Of a stretch of 64,000 bases of DNA, positions 1-9,318 are shown piece by piece. The translations under genes were made by a program, and so were the position numbers. The DNA is from Mesorhizobium temperatum. Lineage in GTDB: Bacteria > Pseudomonadota > Alphaproteobacteria > Rhizobiales > Rhizobiaceae. Numbering within the stretch: the stretch's first letter is position 1; each line of letters begins with the position of its first letter. Location of the stretch: assembly GCF_002284575.1 (NCBI RefSeq), contig NZ_NPKJ01000042.1, positions 31,362-95,361 of the forward strand, given 5' to 3'. The notes below the pieces were generated by a model, which saw only the letters and a program-made list of their open reading frames with translations, was not told the origin of the DNA and made no database searches.

Positions 1-160
1 GCCCGCTGTCGGTGATATCGGTGATCAAGGTGCGCACCTTGGGATTGTCGAGCGGCTTGGTGTCGATGTTGAGCACCTGGCAGCCCTGCTCGACCAGATA
101 CTGCACGACATGACGCCCAGCCTTGCCGCTGCCGCCGGTGAACATGATCCGCTTCGTCAT
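1..160 (-). CDS. NAD(P)-dependent epimerase/dehydratase, N-terminal part
   Basis: Only the first 53 codons lie in the window; the gene runs off the left edge. The protein begins MTKRIMFTGGSGKAG, followed by a second-strand acidic end (LNIDTKPLD). This is the Rossmann NAD(P)-binding start of the extended short-chain dehydrogenase (sugar epimerase/dehydratase) family. The GGSGKAG loop departs slightly from the usual GGxGxxG. It is divergent from the dehydrogenase gene starting at 315, and the shared intergenic region carries a FadR-type operator at 193-205. That suggests a role in sugar or sugar-acid catabolism. The substrate cannot be told from this fragment. Confidence 0.8.
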   Translation of the reverse strand, partial: MTKRIMFTGGSGKAGRHVVQYLVEQGCQVLNIDTKPLDNPKVRTLITDITDSG

Positions 161-192
161 TTTGCTCTCCACATTCCCTGGAATACATGTGT

Positions 193-205
193 ATTGTCAG
201 ACAAT
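193..205. promoter_or_regulatory. FadR/GntR-type operator (perfect palindrome)
   Basis: ATTGTCAGACAAT is a perfect inverted repeat around one central base. It fits the TnGTnnnACnA pattern recognised by FadR-subfamily GntR regulators. It lies between the divergent genes starting at 160 and 315. A second perfect copy of the TTGTCNGACAA core lies at 9165-9177, beside the ABC importer next to the GntR gene at 6970-7767. Confidence 0.6.
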
Positions 206-314
206 ATGGCATTCCGCAATCGCCTGCCAACCGCCTGCGGCGAAAACCCGCCTCAACAGTTCGCCTGCAAAGCGCAGCGCCGCCATCGATATCAACAACA
301 CAGGACGAAACGAC

Positions 315-1247
315 ATGAATACGACTGCCGCGAGCGAAAAGATCGGCTTCATCGGACTTGGCTTGATGGGCCACGGGATCGCGAAGAACATCGTCGATAA
401 AGGGTACGCGCTGACGTTTCTCGGCCGCAAGAACCGCGCTCCGGCGCAAGACCTGCTTCGCCGGGGTGCGGAGGAAGCCGCGACCTCGCGCGACGTGGCA
501 GTGGCATCTGATATCGTCTTCATCTGCGTCACCGGCTCGCGTGAAGTCGAAGCCATCATCCGCGGGACCGGCGGTCTCAAGGAAGGCCTGAAGAAGGGGT
601 CGGTGGTCGTCGATTGCTCGACCTCGGATCCCACCTCGACCGTGGCGCTTGCCACCGAACTCAAGGCGCTCGGCGTCGACTATGTCGATGCCCCGCTGAG
701 CCGCACGCCGAAGGAGGCGTGGGAAGGCACGCTCGACGCCATGGTCGGCGCGTCGGACGCGGTCTTTGCCCGGCTGAAGCCGGTTCTCGACACCTGGGCC
801 GGACGTATCGTCCATATCGGCGACACCGGCGACGGCCACCGCATGAAGCTGCTCAATAATTTCATCTCGCTGGGCTATGCCGCGATCTATTCCGAGGCGC
901 TGGCGCTGGCGCAGAAGGTCGGCATCTCGCCGCCGCGCTTCGACAGCGTCATCCGCAACGGCCGCATGGATTGCGGCTTCTACCAGACCTTTATGCGCTG
1001 GACGCTGGAAGGCGACCGCGATGCGCACAAATTCACCATCGCCAACGCCTTTAAGGATCTCACTTATCTCGAATCGATGGCGGGTGCCGCCGGCATCGCC
1101 AACCCGCTCGGTAATGCCACCAAGAACGCCTTCGCCGGCGCATTCGCCGCCGGGCCGGCCGATCAGTATGTGCCGATGCTGGCCACGCATATCGGCAAGA
1201 TCAACGGCGTCGACCTGACGCCGCCTACAGCGCCACGCGTCCGATAG
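315..1247 (+). CDS. NAD(P)-dependent 3-hydroxyisobutyrate dehydrogenase-family oxidoreductase
   Basis: A 310-residue beta-hydroxyacid dehydrogenase. The N-terminal Rossmann motif GFIGLGLMGHGIAKN (about residues 11-25) binds the dinucleotide. The substrate loop reads DAPLSRTP where the family usually has DAPVSGG, so the carboxylate-binding loop is altered. The catalytic lysine region is present as GHRMKLLNNF. The family oxidises 3-hydroxy acids such as 3-hydroxyisobutyrate, tartronate semialdehyde or L-threonate. The changed loop argues for an unusual sugar-acid substrate. The ATG at 315 was chosen because AGGA lies just upstream and homology starts there, although the frame is open back to 123. 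The operator at 193-205 links it to the GntR regulon. Confidence 0.85.
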   Translation: MNTTAASEKIGFIGLGLMGHGIAKNIVDKGYALTFLGRKNRAPAQDLLRRGAEEAATSRDVAVASDIVFICVTGSREVEAIIRGTGGLKEGLKKGSVVVDCSTSDPTSTVALATELKALGVDYVDAPLSRTPKEAWEGTLDAMVGASDAVFARLKPVLDTWAGRIVHIGDTGDGHRMKLLNNFISLGYAAIYSEALALAQKVGISPPRFDSVIRNGRMDCGFYQTFMRWTLEGDRDAHKFTIANAFKDLTYLESMAGAAGIANPLGNATKNAFAGAFAAGPADQYVPMLATHIGKINGVDLTPPTAPRVR

Positions 1248-1604
1248 GACGCGCAATGAAGGCTGCAGAGCTGACATGGAATTTTCATGAGCCCAAAGCC
1301 TGATTCATTGCAATAGAACCAGGCGCTATGCTCCTGTTTGATCATCAGCTTCCGAACCGAACCTTTAGGACTATCATCTATGGGCAAACCCGATCAGCCA
1401 GCGCAAATGGCCAAGATGGGTAGAATGTTGCCATTCGTCTCGTCGACGAGAACGAGCAAGTGGCGCCAATTGCCGACCTTGCCAGCGACGCCGGGAAGGT
1501 AAAGCCTCGGCCCCAAAGGAGGCGCTGGCGAAGGAACCATCCCTGCGTTGGTCGACAAGGTGAGCGCTGTAGAAGGCGACCAACCGGGTGCGGGCGCGAG
1601 CCCA
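1248..1604. other. Intergenic stretch without a supported gene
   Basis: About 357 bases between two convergent genes. Short open frames exist on both strands, but none has a recognisable product or a convincing ribosome binding site. No clear terminator hairpin was seen. Confidence 0.5.
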
Positions 1605-4076
1605 CTACCCAAGCTTGTGACAAAGTCGATCGAGCACGTCTCGAAGCGCATTAGCGGCTTGGTCACGCTCGTCAGCAGACATCAGCTCGGGTTCAGCCTC
1701 CAGCCTGAGATGCGGCAGCACGGTTCGAACGGCGCTGCGGGCGGCGACCATATTGGCCTTCAGATCGAGGACGCGATAGGTGGCGACGGGATAGGCGATG
1801 CCCCTGACCTGGACGTGTCCCAGTTCCTCGCAATCGATCGTGTCCTTCACTTGCGCGAACGTCTCATAGGAAATAAGCACGGCGCCCGGCGGCGCCTCCT
1901 GCTCAAGGCGCGAGGCGAGATTCACGGCGCCGCCGATGATCGTGTAGTCCATCCGGTCTTCGCTGCCGAAGTTGCCGACAGTGCAATAGTCGGTGTGGAT
2001 GCCGATGCGGCAACGCAGCGGTGTTTCAATTCCAATGTCGTGCCAGATGTCGGCAAGTTCGCTCATCCGCTTCTGCATAGTGAGTGCCATCTGCACACAA
2101 GCGAGCGCGTCCTCCTTGACGCCGCGCGTCTCCGGATCGCCGAAAAACATCAGGATCGCGTCGCCGACATACTTGTCGATCGTCGCGCCGTGATCCGAAG
2201 CAATTTTCGACATTTCCGTCAGATAGTGGTTGAGGAGCTGGGTGAGATCCTCGGACTCCATCTTGTCTGTCGTCTCGGTAAAGCCGGCGATATCAGAGAA
2301 GCATATGGTCAGCTTCTTGCGCTGGCTGGCGATCCTGACGTCCTGACGGCCGGAAAATATCGATTTGTACACCTGCGGCGCGAGATACTTGGCCAGCTTG
2401 TTGGAAAGCGCCTCGAGAGCCGCGGATTTCTCGGCGAGGTTCTCCTCCCGTTGCTTCAGCTCCGTGATGTCCGAGTAGACGGCGACCGTTCCGCCGCCGG
2501 TGATCCGCCGCTCGCCTATCATGATCCATCGTCCATCGCCGCGCCGCTGCACCCAGGGTTCGCCAGGGTTGCGGTGCCGGGAGAGCCGCTCGGCGACCCA
2601 TTCCTCGAGCCGTCCCTCGGCATCCCGGATGTAGCCGCGCTCGGCGGATCGGCGAATGATGTGCTCGAATGTCGTGCCGGGCGTCAGCTCGATCGCAAGG
2701 TCGCTGTAGAGCAGCTCGCGGTACCGGCCATTGCTGAGGACGAGACGGTCCTCCCTGTCGTAGAGAGCGAAGCCCTCGGAGATGCTCTCGATAGCATCGA
2801 TGAGCCGCTGGCGCGCTTCGGCGACCTCACGCAGGCTCTTTTCCTCGACCTCGACTGCGGTGTCCCGGAAGAGCCTGAGCGCCTCGGCCATGCGGCCGAT
2901 TTCGTCACGGCCCGCGGCAGGCAGAGGCGTTCGAAGATTGCCGCCGGCGATGGCGAACATGCCTTGGCTCACCGCCCCCAGGCGGGCGAGAAGGCTGCGG
3001 TCGACATAGAGCCAGACAACCAGAACGGAACTCAAGAGGGTGAGAAAGGCGGAGCCAAGGACAACTCCGGTACCGTAGCGCTGGACAGTCGCGGCTTCGA
3101 GACCGGACGCGGCGATCTCGCGGTCTGCCGCGGCGACCAGGCGATCGACGGCAGCGGTGAGACTGCGCGACAGCCGATTGTTTTCGGCCAGAAGCTTTTC
3201 GCCCTCTGCGAGTACCGCGAGCTCATCCTTGCGCGCCTTAGGGATGCTGTTCCCGCCATCGATCAGTGCCTTGAACTCGTCGACCCGCTGTTGGAAACGG
3301 GTTCGCAGCCTCTCGTCGATCTCGGTGGAAACCGTGTCGAGAACGGCGAGCGACCGGCGCAGCGGAAACAGGATCAACGCCAGATCGTCTGGCGTTGGCG
3401 CGTCCGCCGTCTTGACCAGCACGTCATTGACCGCCGCGATCTCCTGCTGCGCCTTCTGCTGCGGAATATAGGCCGCAATTGCCTGGACCAGGTCGGCCGC
3501 CGCCGCCGCGCCGCGATCCGGCGCGAGCGACGTGTCGGCTGTAACCGCCTGCCATTGCTGGAGCTTGGAATTCATCACGAGGATACCGGGCGCCACAAGA
3601 CGCTGGCTTGCATTTGTCGTACCCGACAAGCGGCGCAACAGTTCCTCCTTGCGCGCCACCACGGTGAGGCGGGCGGCAACAAGGTCGTCGAGGGCGTCGA
3701 GGTTGTGCCGCAGACCAAGAACCGCAGCCTCGATTTCAGCCACCACCGCCGTGCCAGGCGTGGCACCTTTGAGAGCGGCAAGCAGTTCCTCGAGGCGCGT
3801 CATCTCGACCCCGATCGCAGCCGAGACCTCGTCGTGCTGAGCTTTGCTGGTCGAAGTAAGTACGGCGGGCGAAGTGGCGGCGACCCGCTCGGCCTGGCGC
3901 GACAGCTGGAGGGACGCGAGCGCCAACGGCACCCGATCCCTGGTGATGCGGTCGACGACCTCTCCTACCTGGAGGAAGGCATAGAGAGCGGCCGCTGTCG
4001 CGAGCACGGCGAAGGTGCTGATACCGAAAAAAGCGAGCAACAGACGGCCGCGTATGCCGAAGCGCTCAAGCATCAT
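1605..4076 (-). CDS. Membrane receptor-type adenylate cyclase (sensor-HAMP-PAS-cyclase)
   Basis: An 823-residue class III nucleotidyl cyclase. A transmembrane helix (about 12-35) is followed by a long helical periplasmic sensor region (about 36-335), a second helix (about 336-358), HAMP (about 359-412), a PAS-like domain (about 424-545) and the cyclase domain (about 588-770). Metal-binding aspartates are in CFSDIAGFT (D595) and [13 protein letters not shown] (D639). The adenine-selecting aspartate is in RMDYTIIGG, with the Asn and Arg of the transition-state loop in AVNLASRLE. The enzyme should make cAMP in response to a periplasmic signal. It follows the binding-protein gene at 4146-5243 on the same strand after about 70 bases, so the two probably form a sensor pair. 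A decayed second copy of its N-terminal region lies at 5305-5480. Confidence 0.9.
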   Translation of the reverse strand: MMLERFGIRGRLLLAFFGISTFAVLATAAALYAFLQVGEVVDRITRDRVPLALASLQLSRQAERVAATSPAVLTSTSKAQHDEVSAAIGVEMTRLEELLAALKGATPGTAVVAEIEAAVLGLRHNLDALDDLVAARLTVVARKEELLRRLSGTTNASQRLVAPGILVMNSKLQQWQAVTADTSLAPDRGAAAAADLVQAIAAYIPQQKAQQEIAAVNDVLVKTADAPTPDDLALILFPLRRSLAVLDTVSTEIDERLRTRFQQRVDEFKALIDGGNSIPKARKDELAVLAEGEKLLAENNRLSRSLTAAVDRLVAAADREIAASGLEAATVQRYGTGVVLGSAFLTLLSSVLVVWLYVDRSLLARLGAVSQGMFAIAGGNLRTPLPAAGRDEIGRMAEALRLFRDTAVEVEEKSLREVAEARQRLIDAIESISEGFALYDREDRLVLSNGRYRELLYSDLAIELTPGTTFEHIIRRSAERGYIRDAEGRLEEWVAERLSRHRNPGEPWVQRRGDGRWIMIGERRITGGGTVAVYSDITELKQREENLAEKSAALEALSNKLAKYLAPQVYKSIFSGRQDVRIASQRKKLTICFSDIAGFTETTDKMESEDLTQLLNHYLTEMSKIASDHGATIDKYVGDAILMFFGDPETRGVKEDALACVQMALTMQKRMSELADIWHDIGIETPLRCRIGIHTDYCTVGNFGSEDRMDYTIIGGAVNLASRLEQEAPPGAVLISYETFAQVKDTIDCEELGHVQVRGIAYPVATYRVLDLKANMVAARSAVRTVLPHLRLEAEPELMSADERDQAANALRDVLDRLCHKLG

Positions 4077-4145
4077 GGCGACGCTCTGGTCTGAACGATC
4101 CCGCTAACTTGATGTGCATCAATTGTTTCAGCGTGCGTCGGACCT

Positions 4146-5243
4146 CTATTCGACCGGCACATACTCTCCTCCTCGCCAGACGTACCAGACCCAACTTTGG
4201 GTCGTGAGATCGCCCTTGTCGTCAAAGTCGATACGGCCCAACACAGTGTCGAATTGATTGCCGCGCAACGATGCAATCACGGCCTGGGGCTCCAGCGAGC
4301 CTGCCTTCCCGACCGCTTGCGCCCAGGTCTGGGCGGCGCCGTAGCTGTGCAGCGTCCAGGAATCGGGTTCGAAGTTCTCGGCCCGGAATCGTTCGACGAC
4401 ATGCGCCGCCTCGGGATTGCGACGCGGGTCGTGGACAAAGGTGAAGAGCGTTCCCTCGGCGGCAGGGCCGGCAATGAGCTCAAATGCCTCGGTCGCCGTG
4501 TCGTCACCCGAGATCAGCTGAAACGAGTAACCTCGGTCGCGCGCCGCACGGGCCATAAGCGCAACCTCGGTGTGGTACCCGCCCACATACAGCACGGCGA
4601 TGTCCGCCGCCTGCAACGCGGCGATCTCGGCCGAATAGTCGTCTTTCCCGGGAGCGTAGTCCTGGTAGACCGACTCGGTCACGCCCCGTTTGCTCAACTG
4701 CTTTCTGGTCTCATCGGCGAGACCCTTTCCATAGGTCGTGTTGTCGTGAAGGATCGCGATCTTCCTGTCGCCCCAGTTATCGGCCAGGAAGTTGCCGGCC
4801 TCGAAGCCCTGCGCATCGTCGCGACTACAGACTCGGAAAACGGTGGCGCGGCCTTGCTCGGTCAGCATCGGGTTGGTCGAAGACGGTGAAATCTGCAGAA
4901 CTCCCGCGGCCTCGTACACCTTCGATGCCGGGATCGAGGCGCCTGAGCAATAGTGCCCGACGACGAACACGACACCGTCGGCCACCAGCTTCCGGGCAGC
5001 CACCACCGCTTGCTCAGGATCGCAAAAATCGTCGACCGTTATGAGCCGCACCTGCTGGCCAAGCACGCCGCCCGCCGCATTGATGTCGGCGACGGCCACC
5101 TCAGCGCCGCGTTTCAATTGCGTGCCGGTCCACGCCAGCTTTCCCGTCATCGGGCCGGCGACACCAATCAGCACTTCCGCCCGCGCCGGGTAGATGAACA
5201 ACGCCGCGAACACGGCGACAGCTAAGGTGACCACGCGGTGCAT
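4146..5243 (-). CDS. Periplasmic LivK/AmiC-type ligand-binding protein A
   Basis: A 365-residue type I periplasmic binding protein of the branched-chain amino acid/amide class. A signal peptide ends at PARA, and the mature chain begins AEVLIGVAGPMTGKLAW. It carries family blocks such as LITVDDFCDPEQAV and SGASIPASKVYEAAGVLQIS. ATG at 5243 was chosen because the signal peptide starts there; the upstream open frame is the cyclase remnant read out of frame. No permease or ATPase gene for this transporter class is nearby. The next gene downstream is the receptor cyclase at 1605-4076, so I infer that it presents a ligand to that sensor. It is a close paralogue of the protein at 5504-6601, and their last 40 residues are nearly identical. 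Confidence 0.88.
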   Translation of the reverse strand: MHRVVTLAVAVFAALFIYPARAEVLIGVAGPMTGKLAWTGTQLKRGAEVAVADINAAGGVLGQQVRLITVDDFCDPEQAVVAARKLVADGVVFVVGHYCSGASIPASKVYEAAGVLQISPSSTNPMLTEQGRATVFRVCSRDDAQGFEAGNFLADNWGDRKIAILHDNTTYGKGLADETRKQLSKRGVTESVYQDYAPGKDDYSAEIAALQAADIAVLYVGGYHTEVALMARAARDRGYSFQLISGDDTATEAFELIAGPAAEGTLFTFVHDPRRNPEAAHVVERFRAENFEPDSWTLHSYGAAQTWAQAVGKAGSLEPQAVIASLRGNQFDTVLGRIDFDDKGDLTTQSWVWYVWRGGEYVPVE

Positions 5244-5304
5244 GAATGCAACCCCAACCCTCAGCTTACGCCAATCCAGTCGGCGCCGACAGTCCTTTCC
5301 GCGG

Positions 5305-5480
5305 GCGCGGATAGCTCGACGGCGACGGCAGCTGAAACCTCGCTGTGCCGAGCCTTGCTGATCGCTGCCAGCACCGACGGCGCGGCGGCGACCAGCTCGG
5401 CCTGGCGCGATAGCTGGAGGGACGCGAGCACCGATGGCACACGATCCCAAATGATGCGGTCGACGATATCGCCGCGAGCG
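5305..5480 (-). pseudogene. Remnant of a second adenylate cyclase gene
   Basis: About 58 codons, read on the minus strand, match residues 38-92 of the intact cyclase at 1605-4076. The remnant reads [20 protein letters not shown], where the intact gene reads [20 protein letters not shown]. Further on, [17 protein letters not shown] matches [17 protein letters not shown]. The first 37 codons with the transmembrane helix and everything after codon 92 are missing. It sits between the two binding-protein paralogues, exactly where a cyclase would follow binding protein B. It is therefore the leftover of a duplicated binding protein/cyclase unit. Confidence 0.85.
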
Positions 5481-5503
5481 GCACACCCGTGATTGACCGA
5501 CTC

Positions 5504-6601
5504 TTATTCAACCGGCACGTACTCGCCACCTCGCCAGACGTACCATACCCAGTTTTGGGTCGTGAGGTCGCCCTTGTCGTCAAAGTCGATACGGCCCAAC
5601 ACAGTATCAAATTGATTGCCGCGCAGCGACGCAATCACGGCTTGGGGCTTTAGTGAGCCGGCCTTCTCCACCGCCTGCGACCAGGCCTGGACGGCGGCGT
5701 AACTGGTCAGCGTGTAGCCTGCGGGCTCGAAGTTTTCAGCCCGGAACCGCTCGACGACTGAGGCCGCTTCGGGATTTCGGCGGGCGTCCGCGGGGAACGT
5801 GAAGAGGGTCCCCTCGGCCGCGGGGCCAGCGATCAAAGCAAATTCCTCGGTCGCCATGCCATCGCCTGAGACTAGCTGAACCGAGTAGCCGCGGTCGCGC
5901 GCAGCGCGAACCATGAGTGCGACCTCGGCATGATATCCGCCGACATATGCCACGGCGATATTCGCAGCCTTCAGCGCAGCGATCTCGGCCGAATAGTCGT
6001 TCTTCGCAGGGGTGTACTCCTCGTAGATCGCTTCGACTACGCCGCGCTTGTTCAGCTGTTTTCGAGTCTCGTCGGCAAGACCCTTTCCATAAGTGGTGCC
6101 GTCGTGAAGGATCGCAATCTTGTTGTCGCTCCAATGCTCGGCCAGGTAGTTGCCGGCCACGACTCCCTGCGTGTCGTCGCGACCAATGACGCGAAAAACG
6201 TTGGCGCGGCCTTGTTCAGTCAACAGCGGATTGGTCGATCCTGGTGAAATCTGCAAAACGCCCGCCGTCTCGTACACCTTCGATGCTGGGATCGAGGCCC
6301 CAGAGCACATGTGCCCGACGACGAACACCACACCGTCAACCACCAGCTTCTGGGCTGCCGCGACCGCTTGCTCGGGATCACAGAAGTCGTCGGCCGTGAT
6401 GAGCCGCATCTGCTGGCCGAGTACGCCACCCGTCGCATTGATGTCGGCCACGGCCATCTCTGCGCCACGCTGCGCCTGCTCGCCGAACCAGGCGAGCCGT
6501 CCCGTCATCGCGGATGAAACCCCGACCAATACCTCCGCCCGCGCGGGGCAGCTGAACAACGCCGCGAGCGCCACAAAAGCCACTGTGATGATACGGTGCA
6601 T
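5504..6601 (-). CDS. Periplasmic LivK/AmiC-type ligand-binding protein B
   Basis: A 365-residue paralogue of the protein at 4146-5243, collinear throughout. It has a signal peptide ending PARA and a mature start AEVLVGVSSAMTGRLAW. Differences cluster at likely ligand-facing positions: AMTGRLAWFGEQ against PMTGKLAWTGTQ, and GHMCSG against GHYCSG. The two copies may therefore bind different ligands. The ATG at 6601 has GGGGTG upstream and gives the same length as the paralogue; an in-frame GTG at 6610 is the alternative. The homology to the other copy continues about 60 bases upstream of the start, so the promoter region was duplicated too. Its own partner cyclase has decayed (5305-5480). Confidence 0.88.
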   Translation of the reverse strand: MHRIITVAFVALAALFSCPARAEVLVGVSSAMTGRLAWFGEQAQRGAEMAVADINATGGVLGQQMRLITADDFCDPEQAVAAAQKLVVDGVVFVVGHMCSGASIPASKVYETAGVLQISPGSTNPLLTEQGRANVFRVIGRDDTQGVVAGNYLAEHWSDNKIAILHDGTTYGKGLADETRKQLNKRGVVEAIYEEYTPAKNDYSAEIAALKAANIAVAYVGGYHAEVALMVRAARDRGYSVQLVSGDGMATEEFALIAGPAAEGTLFTFPADARRNPEAASVVERFRAENFEPAGYTLTSYAAVQAWSQAVEKAGSLKPQAVIASLRGNQFDTVLGRIDFDDKGDLTTQNWVWYVWRGGEYVPVE

Positions 6602-6668
6602 GGATGACACCCCAAGCGTGTAGTTTACGCCAATCCCGTCAATGCCGACAGTCCTTTCCGCGAACGTG

Positions 6669-6969
6669 GATATCTTGGCTGTTCCTACAGCGCACTCGTC
6701 TCGTCGTTGATTAGGCTTCTACCTGGATTTGCCATATCCCTGCGCGGGTTAGTTGACGCCTGAAGCGCTCGCGCTTGCCGAGGTTCTCAACAAAATCGGG
6801 CCTAAGCGGTTGTTGCCATCGCGTGCTACGAAGTGGATTTGCCCCCTTTGCAGACGTTCCGGCCCGACCTACGAAGGTCGCTTTCGGGTCATGGGCGGGA
6901 GTTCGGCCGAGCGCGAACGAGTTTCCGCTTAGAGCCGAACTTGGCCGTTCAGAGCGATTGCGTTTGACC
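6669..6969. other. Intergenic stretch without a supported gene
   Basis: About 300 bases between the duplicated binding-protein region and the end of the GntR gene. The duplicated homology stops near 6665. Open frames here are short and show no recognisable domain. Confidence 0.5.
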
Positions 6970-7767
6970 TTACCGCCGCGACCGCCCAATAACCTCGTCG
7001 GTGTTGGCGAGCAGCCTGTGGACGGCATTCCTTGCAGCCGCCGGACGCCTGAGACGGATGTTCTTTTCGATCGCCTCGTGCAGTGACTGCGCCCGCCGCT
7101 GGTCGCTGGTCTCGCGGGTGACAAAGACGAACAGATGGTCGAGCGCGGATTCGATCAACACGCCGAGCGGCACCAGCAGGTCGTTGCCCGACGCTCGCAG
7201 GATGGCGAGATGAAATCGCGTATCGGCGCGGGTGCGCTCCGGCAGCGTCGCCGCCTCGCCCATCTCCCGGCAGGCCTGGCTGATCTCAGCCATCTGCTCG
7301 TCGCTGTGCCGGATCGCCGCAAAGGCGCTGGCTTCCGGCTCGATGATGTGGCGGAATTCCTGGACGGTGCGCAGGAACATTTCGCGATCGGGCGCCGTGG
7401 CGTACCAGGCCAGCACGTCGCGATCGAGCAGGTTCCAGCGTTCCTTCGGCTCGACCCAGCTGCCGATCTTGGGGCGTGAGGCCAGCAGGCTCTTGGCCAT
7501 CAGCATCTTGATCGCTTCGCGAACCGCCGAGCGGCTGACGTTGAAAGTCTCGGACCATTTGGCCTCGTTTGGCAGGATGGTTCCCGGCGGATAGTCGCCG
7601 CGCACGATCCTGAGGCCGATCTCGTTGGCCAGCGACGCATGCACGCTCGATCCGGGGATCAGCGCCGCGTCGGTCCGGCGGGCGCCGGCCGGGCGGCCGA
7701 CCGGCGCGTTGACCTTGGCCCGTGCCTTGACCGTGGTAAGTCGCTTTTTCGATCTGGCGTCCGACAT
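6970..7767 (-). CDS. GntR-family regulator, FadR (FCD) subfamily
   Basis: A 265-residue transcription factor. After a basic N-terminal tail, the winged helix-turn-helix occupies about residues 45-110 (GDYPPGTILPNEAKWSETF, then VSRSAVREAIKMLMAKSLL). An all-helical FCD effector domain follows, with the metal/ligand motif DTRFHLAILRASGN. The start at 7767 has GGGGAA seven bases upstream. It lies next to a sugar ABC importer (7903-11098). Two perfect TTGTCNGACAA operators (193-205 and 9165-9177) fit its subfamily, so it probably represses the importer and the dehydrogenase/epimerase pair until a sugar-acid effector binds. Confidence 0.9.
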   Translation of the reverse strand: MSDARSKKRLTTVKARAKVNAPVGRPAGARRTDAALIPGSSVHASLANEIGLRIVRGDYPPGTILPNEAKWSETFNVSRSAVREAIKMLMAKSLLASRPKIGSWVEPKERWNLLDRDVLAWYATAPDREMFLRTVQEFRHIIEPEASAFAAIRHSDEQMAEISQACREMGEAATLPERTRADTRFHLAILRASGNDLLVPLGVLIESALDHLFVFVTRETSDQRRAQSLHEAIEKNIRLRRPAAARNAVHRLLANTDEVIGRSRR

Positions 7768-7863
7768 CCATGTTCCCCGGCACAGGCTGAACTCAAGGCG
7801 CGGCAAAGCAGGAGCGGTTCGCCCCAGCAATCTCACCTCGCAGGTTTTCGTGAACCGGTGTGA

Positions 7864-7890
7864 CGGGGCGCCCGTCGATCGGACGCCCCG
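7864..7890 (-). terminator. Hairpin after the binding-protein gene
   Basis: CGGGGCG and CGCCCCG pair around a 13-base loop, 13 bases past the stop of the gene at 7903-8892. There is no U-run, so it may be a 3' stabilising hairpin rather than a strict rho-independent terminator. Confidence 0.4.
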
Positions 7891-7902
7891 AAAACTGCGA
7901 TC

Positions 7903-8892
7903 CTACTTCTGGATGCAGGTGTCGGCCGTATCCTTGGTGCACTCGTCGAGACCGGTGAAGACCGGATCGGCGACCGGCTTGCCTTCGATCAGGTCGATCA
8001 TCACCGAGGGCGCCTTGTAGCCCATCTCGAACGGCCGCTGGCCGACCAGCGCGGTCACCAGACCCTCCTTGGCGATCGCCACTTCCTCGCCGATCGTATC
8101 GGCAGCGCCGATGACGAACTCATTCTTGGCGATCTTGTCGGCCATCGGCTTGAACAGGTCGCGGTAGGGCTGCGGCGCGCCGAACAGCGGCCAGCCGCCC
8201 ATGATGCCGAAAGCGTCGAGATCGGGATTGGCGGCGAGGATATCGGTCATCGCCTGCACGCCCTTGGCGCCGTCGTCATTGGTGAACACCGGACAGCCGG
8301 CGACCTCGGTCCAGCCGCCCTCGCCGGCGAGCGCCGGGAGGTCCTTCTGGCCTGTAAGTGCGTCACGCATGCCCTGGGCGCGGCGCAGAATGTTGTCGGC
8401 CGCGGGATTGCCCTGGATGGTGCAGATCTTACCACCCTCTGGCTTGGCCTTCTTGATGTACTCGCCGATCTTGTAGCCCATCAGGTAGTTGTCGGTGCCG
8501 AGATAGGTCTTGCGCAGCGCAGCATCTTCCTTGCTGAGGTCGGCGTCGAGCGTCATGATCGGGATCGACGGATTGGCGCTTTTGATCGTCTGCGCGATCA
8601 GCGGTGCGTTGGACGGCGAAATCGCCATCGCCACCGTGTCCGGCTTGCTCAGCATGTCCTGAACGATCTGGGCTTCGCCGGCCTCGTCAGAGGTCGATGC
8701 CGGGCCGGTGTAGAAACATTCATATTCCGAGCTGGCGTTTTCCTTGTTCCATTTCTCGCAACCCTGGTGGATGGCCTCGAAGAATGGATTGTCGAGCCCC
8801 TTCACCACGATGACGAGCTGTTTCTTGGCCAAAGCCGGCCCGGCGCCCAACGCCATGACGGCGACGGCAGCGAGCAATAGTGACTTCCTCAT
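7903..8892 (-). CDS. Sugar ABC transporter substrate-binding protein (RbsB/FrcB type)
   Basis: A 329-residue periplasmic binding protein with a signal peptide (MRKSLLLAAVAVMALGAGPA, cleavage at ALA). The mature fold is the ribose/fructose type: VVKGLDNPFFEAIHQGCEK, then AISPSNAPLIAQTI, LDADLSKEDA and YLGTDNYLMG. Four cysteines (in YECFY, KICTI, AGCPV and the tail ECTKDTADTC) may form disulfides, which is more than usual for this family. GGGAGGA precedes the start. It is divergent from the ATPase and permease genes and shares the operator at 9165-9177 with them. Confidence 0.9.
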   Translation of the reverse strand: MRKSLLLAAVAVMALGAGPALAKKQLVIVVKGLDNPFFEAIHQGCEKWNKENASSEYECFYTGPASTSDEAGEAQIVQDMLSKPDTVAMAISPSNAPLIAQTIKSANPSIPIMTLDADLSKEDAALRKTYLGTDNYLMGYKIGEYIKKAKPEGGKICTIQGNPAADNILRRAQGMRDALTGQKDLPALAGEGGWTEVAGCPVFTNDDGAKGVQAMTDILAANPDLDAFGIMGGWPLFGAPQPYRDLFKPMADKIAKNEFVIGAADTIGEEVAIAKEGLVTALVGQRPFEMGYKAPSVMIDLIEGKPVADPVFTGLDECTKDTADTCIQK

Positions 8893-9164
8893 ATCAGTCC
8901 TCCCTTGAAACAGACGGACACGGCATGCCCGCCACACAGACCAGCCCGGATGCGCGATGACAGAGGTTCGTTTCGCGAGCGCTCGTGTCGTCAAGCCGGG
9001 CCGATAAGCATTTCCAGATGCGGTCGCGGACCAGCGCGTTAAGGACGCTGGCCGATCCTCGACCGATAAACCTCCGCCTACTCCGCCCGGAAAACCGGAC
9101 AGCAGATCAGCAAAATCTCCTCGAGACCTAGCTAATATCGGCTTGCGACCAACGTCAATTGCTA

Positions 9165-9177
9165 TTTGTCCGACAAA
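9165..9177. promoter_or_regulatory. FadR/GntR-type operator (perfect palindrome)
   Basis: TTTGTCCGACAAA is a perfect palindrome around one base. It shares the TTGTCNGACAA core with the site at 193-205. It lies between the divergent binding-protein gene (start 8892) and ATPase gene (start 9319) of one importer, so a single repressor could control both halves. Confidence 0.65.
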
Positions 9178-9318
9178 ACGGATTTTTCGAATCGAACCGC
9201 TGTTGACGGCAAGGGGGCATGTGCGTAAATGGGCGAAAGCGCGGTTCCCGGGAGGAGCTGGGAAGAGCAAGGCCGCGGCAGGACCGCGGGCCGTAAAGCA
9301 CGGGGAGGAAGCAGTCTG

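Noticed and set aside
1380..1600. Possible transposase remnant in the gap after the dehydrogenase gene
   Set aside because: Some translated strings look protein-like, but I could not match them to any insertion-sequence family and no terminal repeats are visible.
1548..4094. An 848-codon open frame on the plus strand opposite the adenylate cyclase
   Set aside because: It is the complement of a high-GC coding frame. The minus strand encodes a full set of cyclase, HAMP and PAS motifs, while the plus frame shows no domain.
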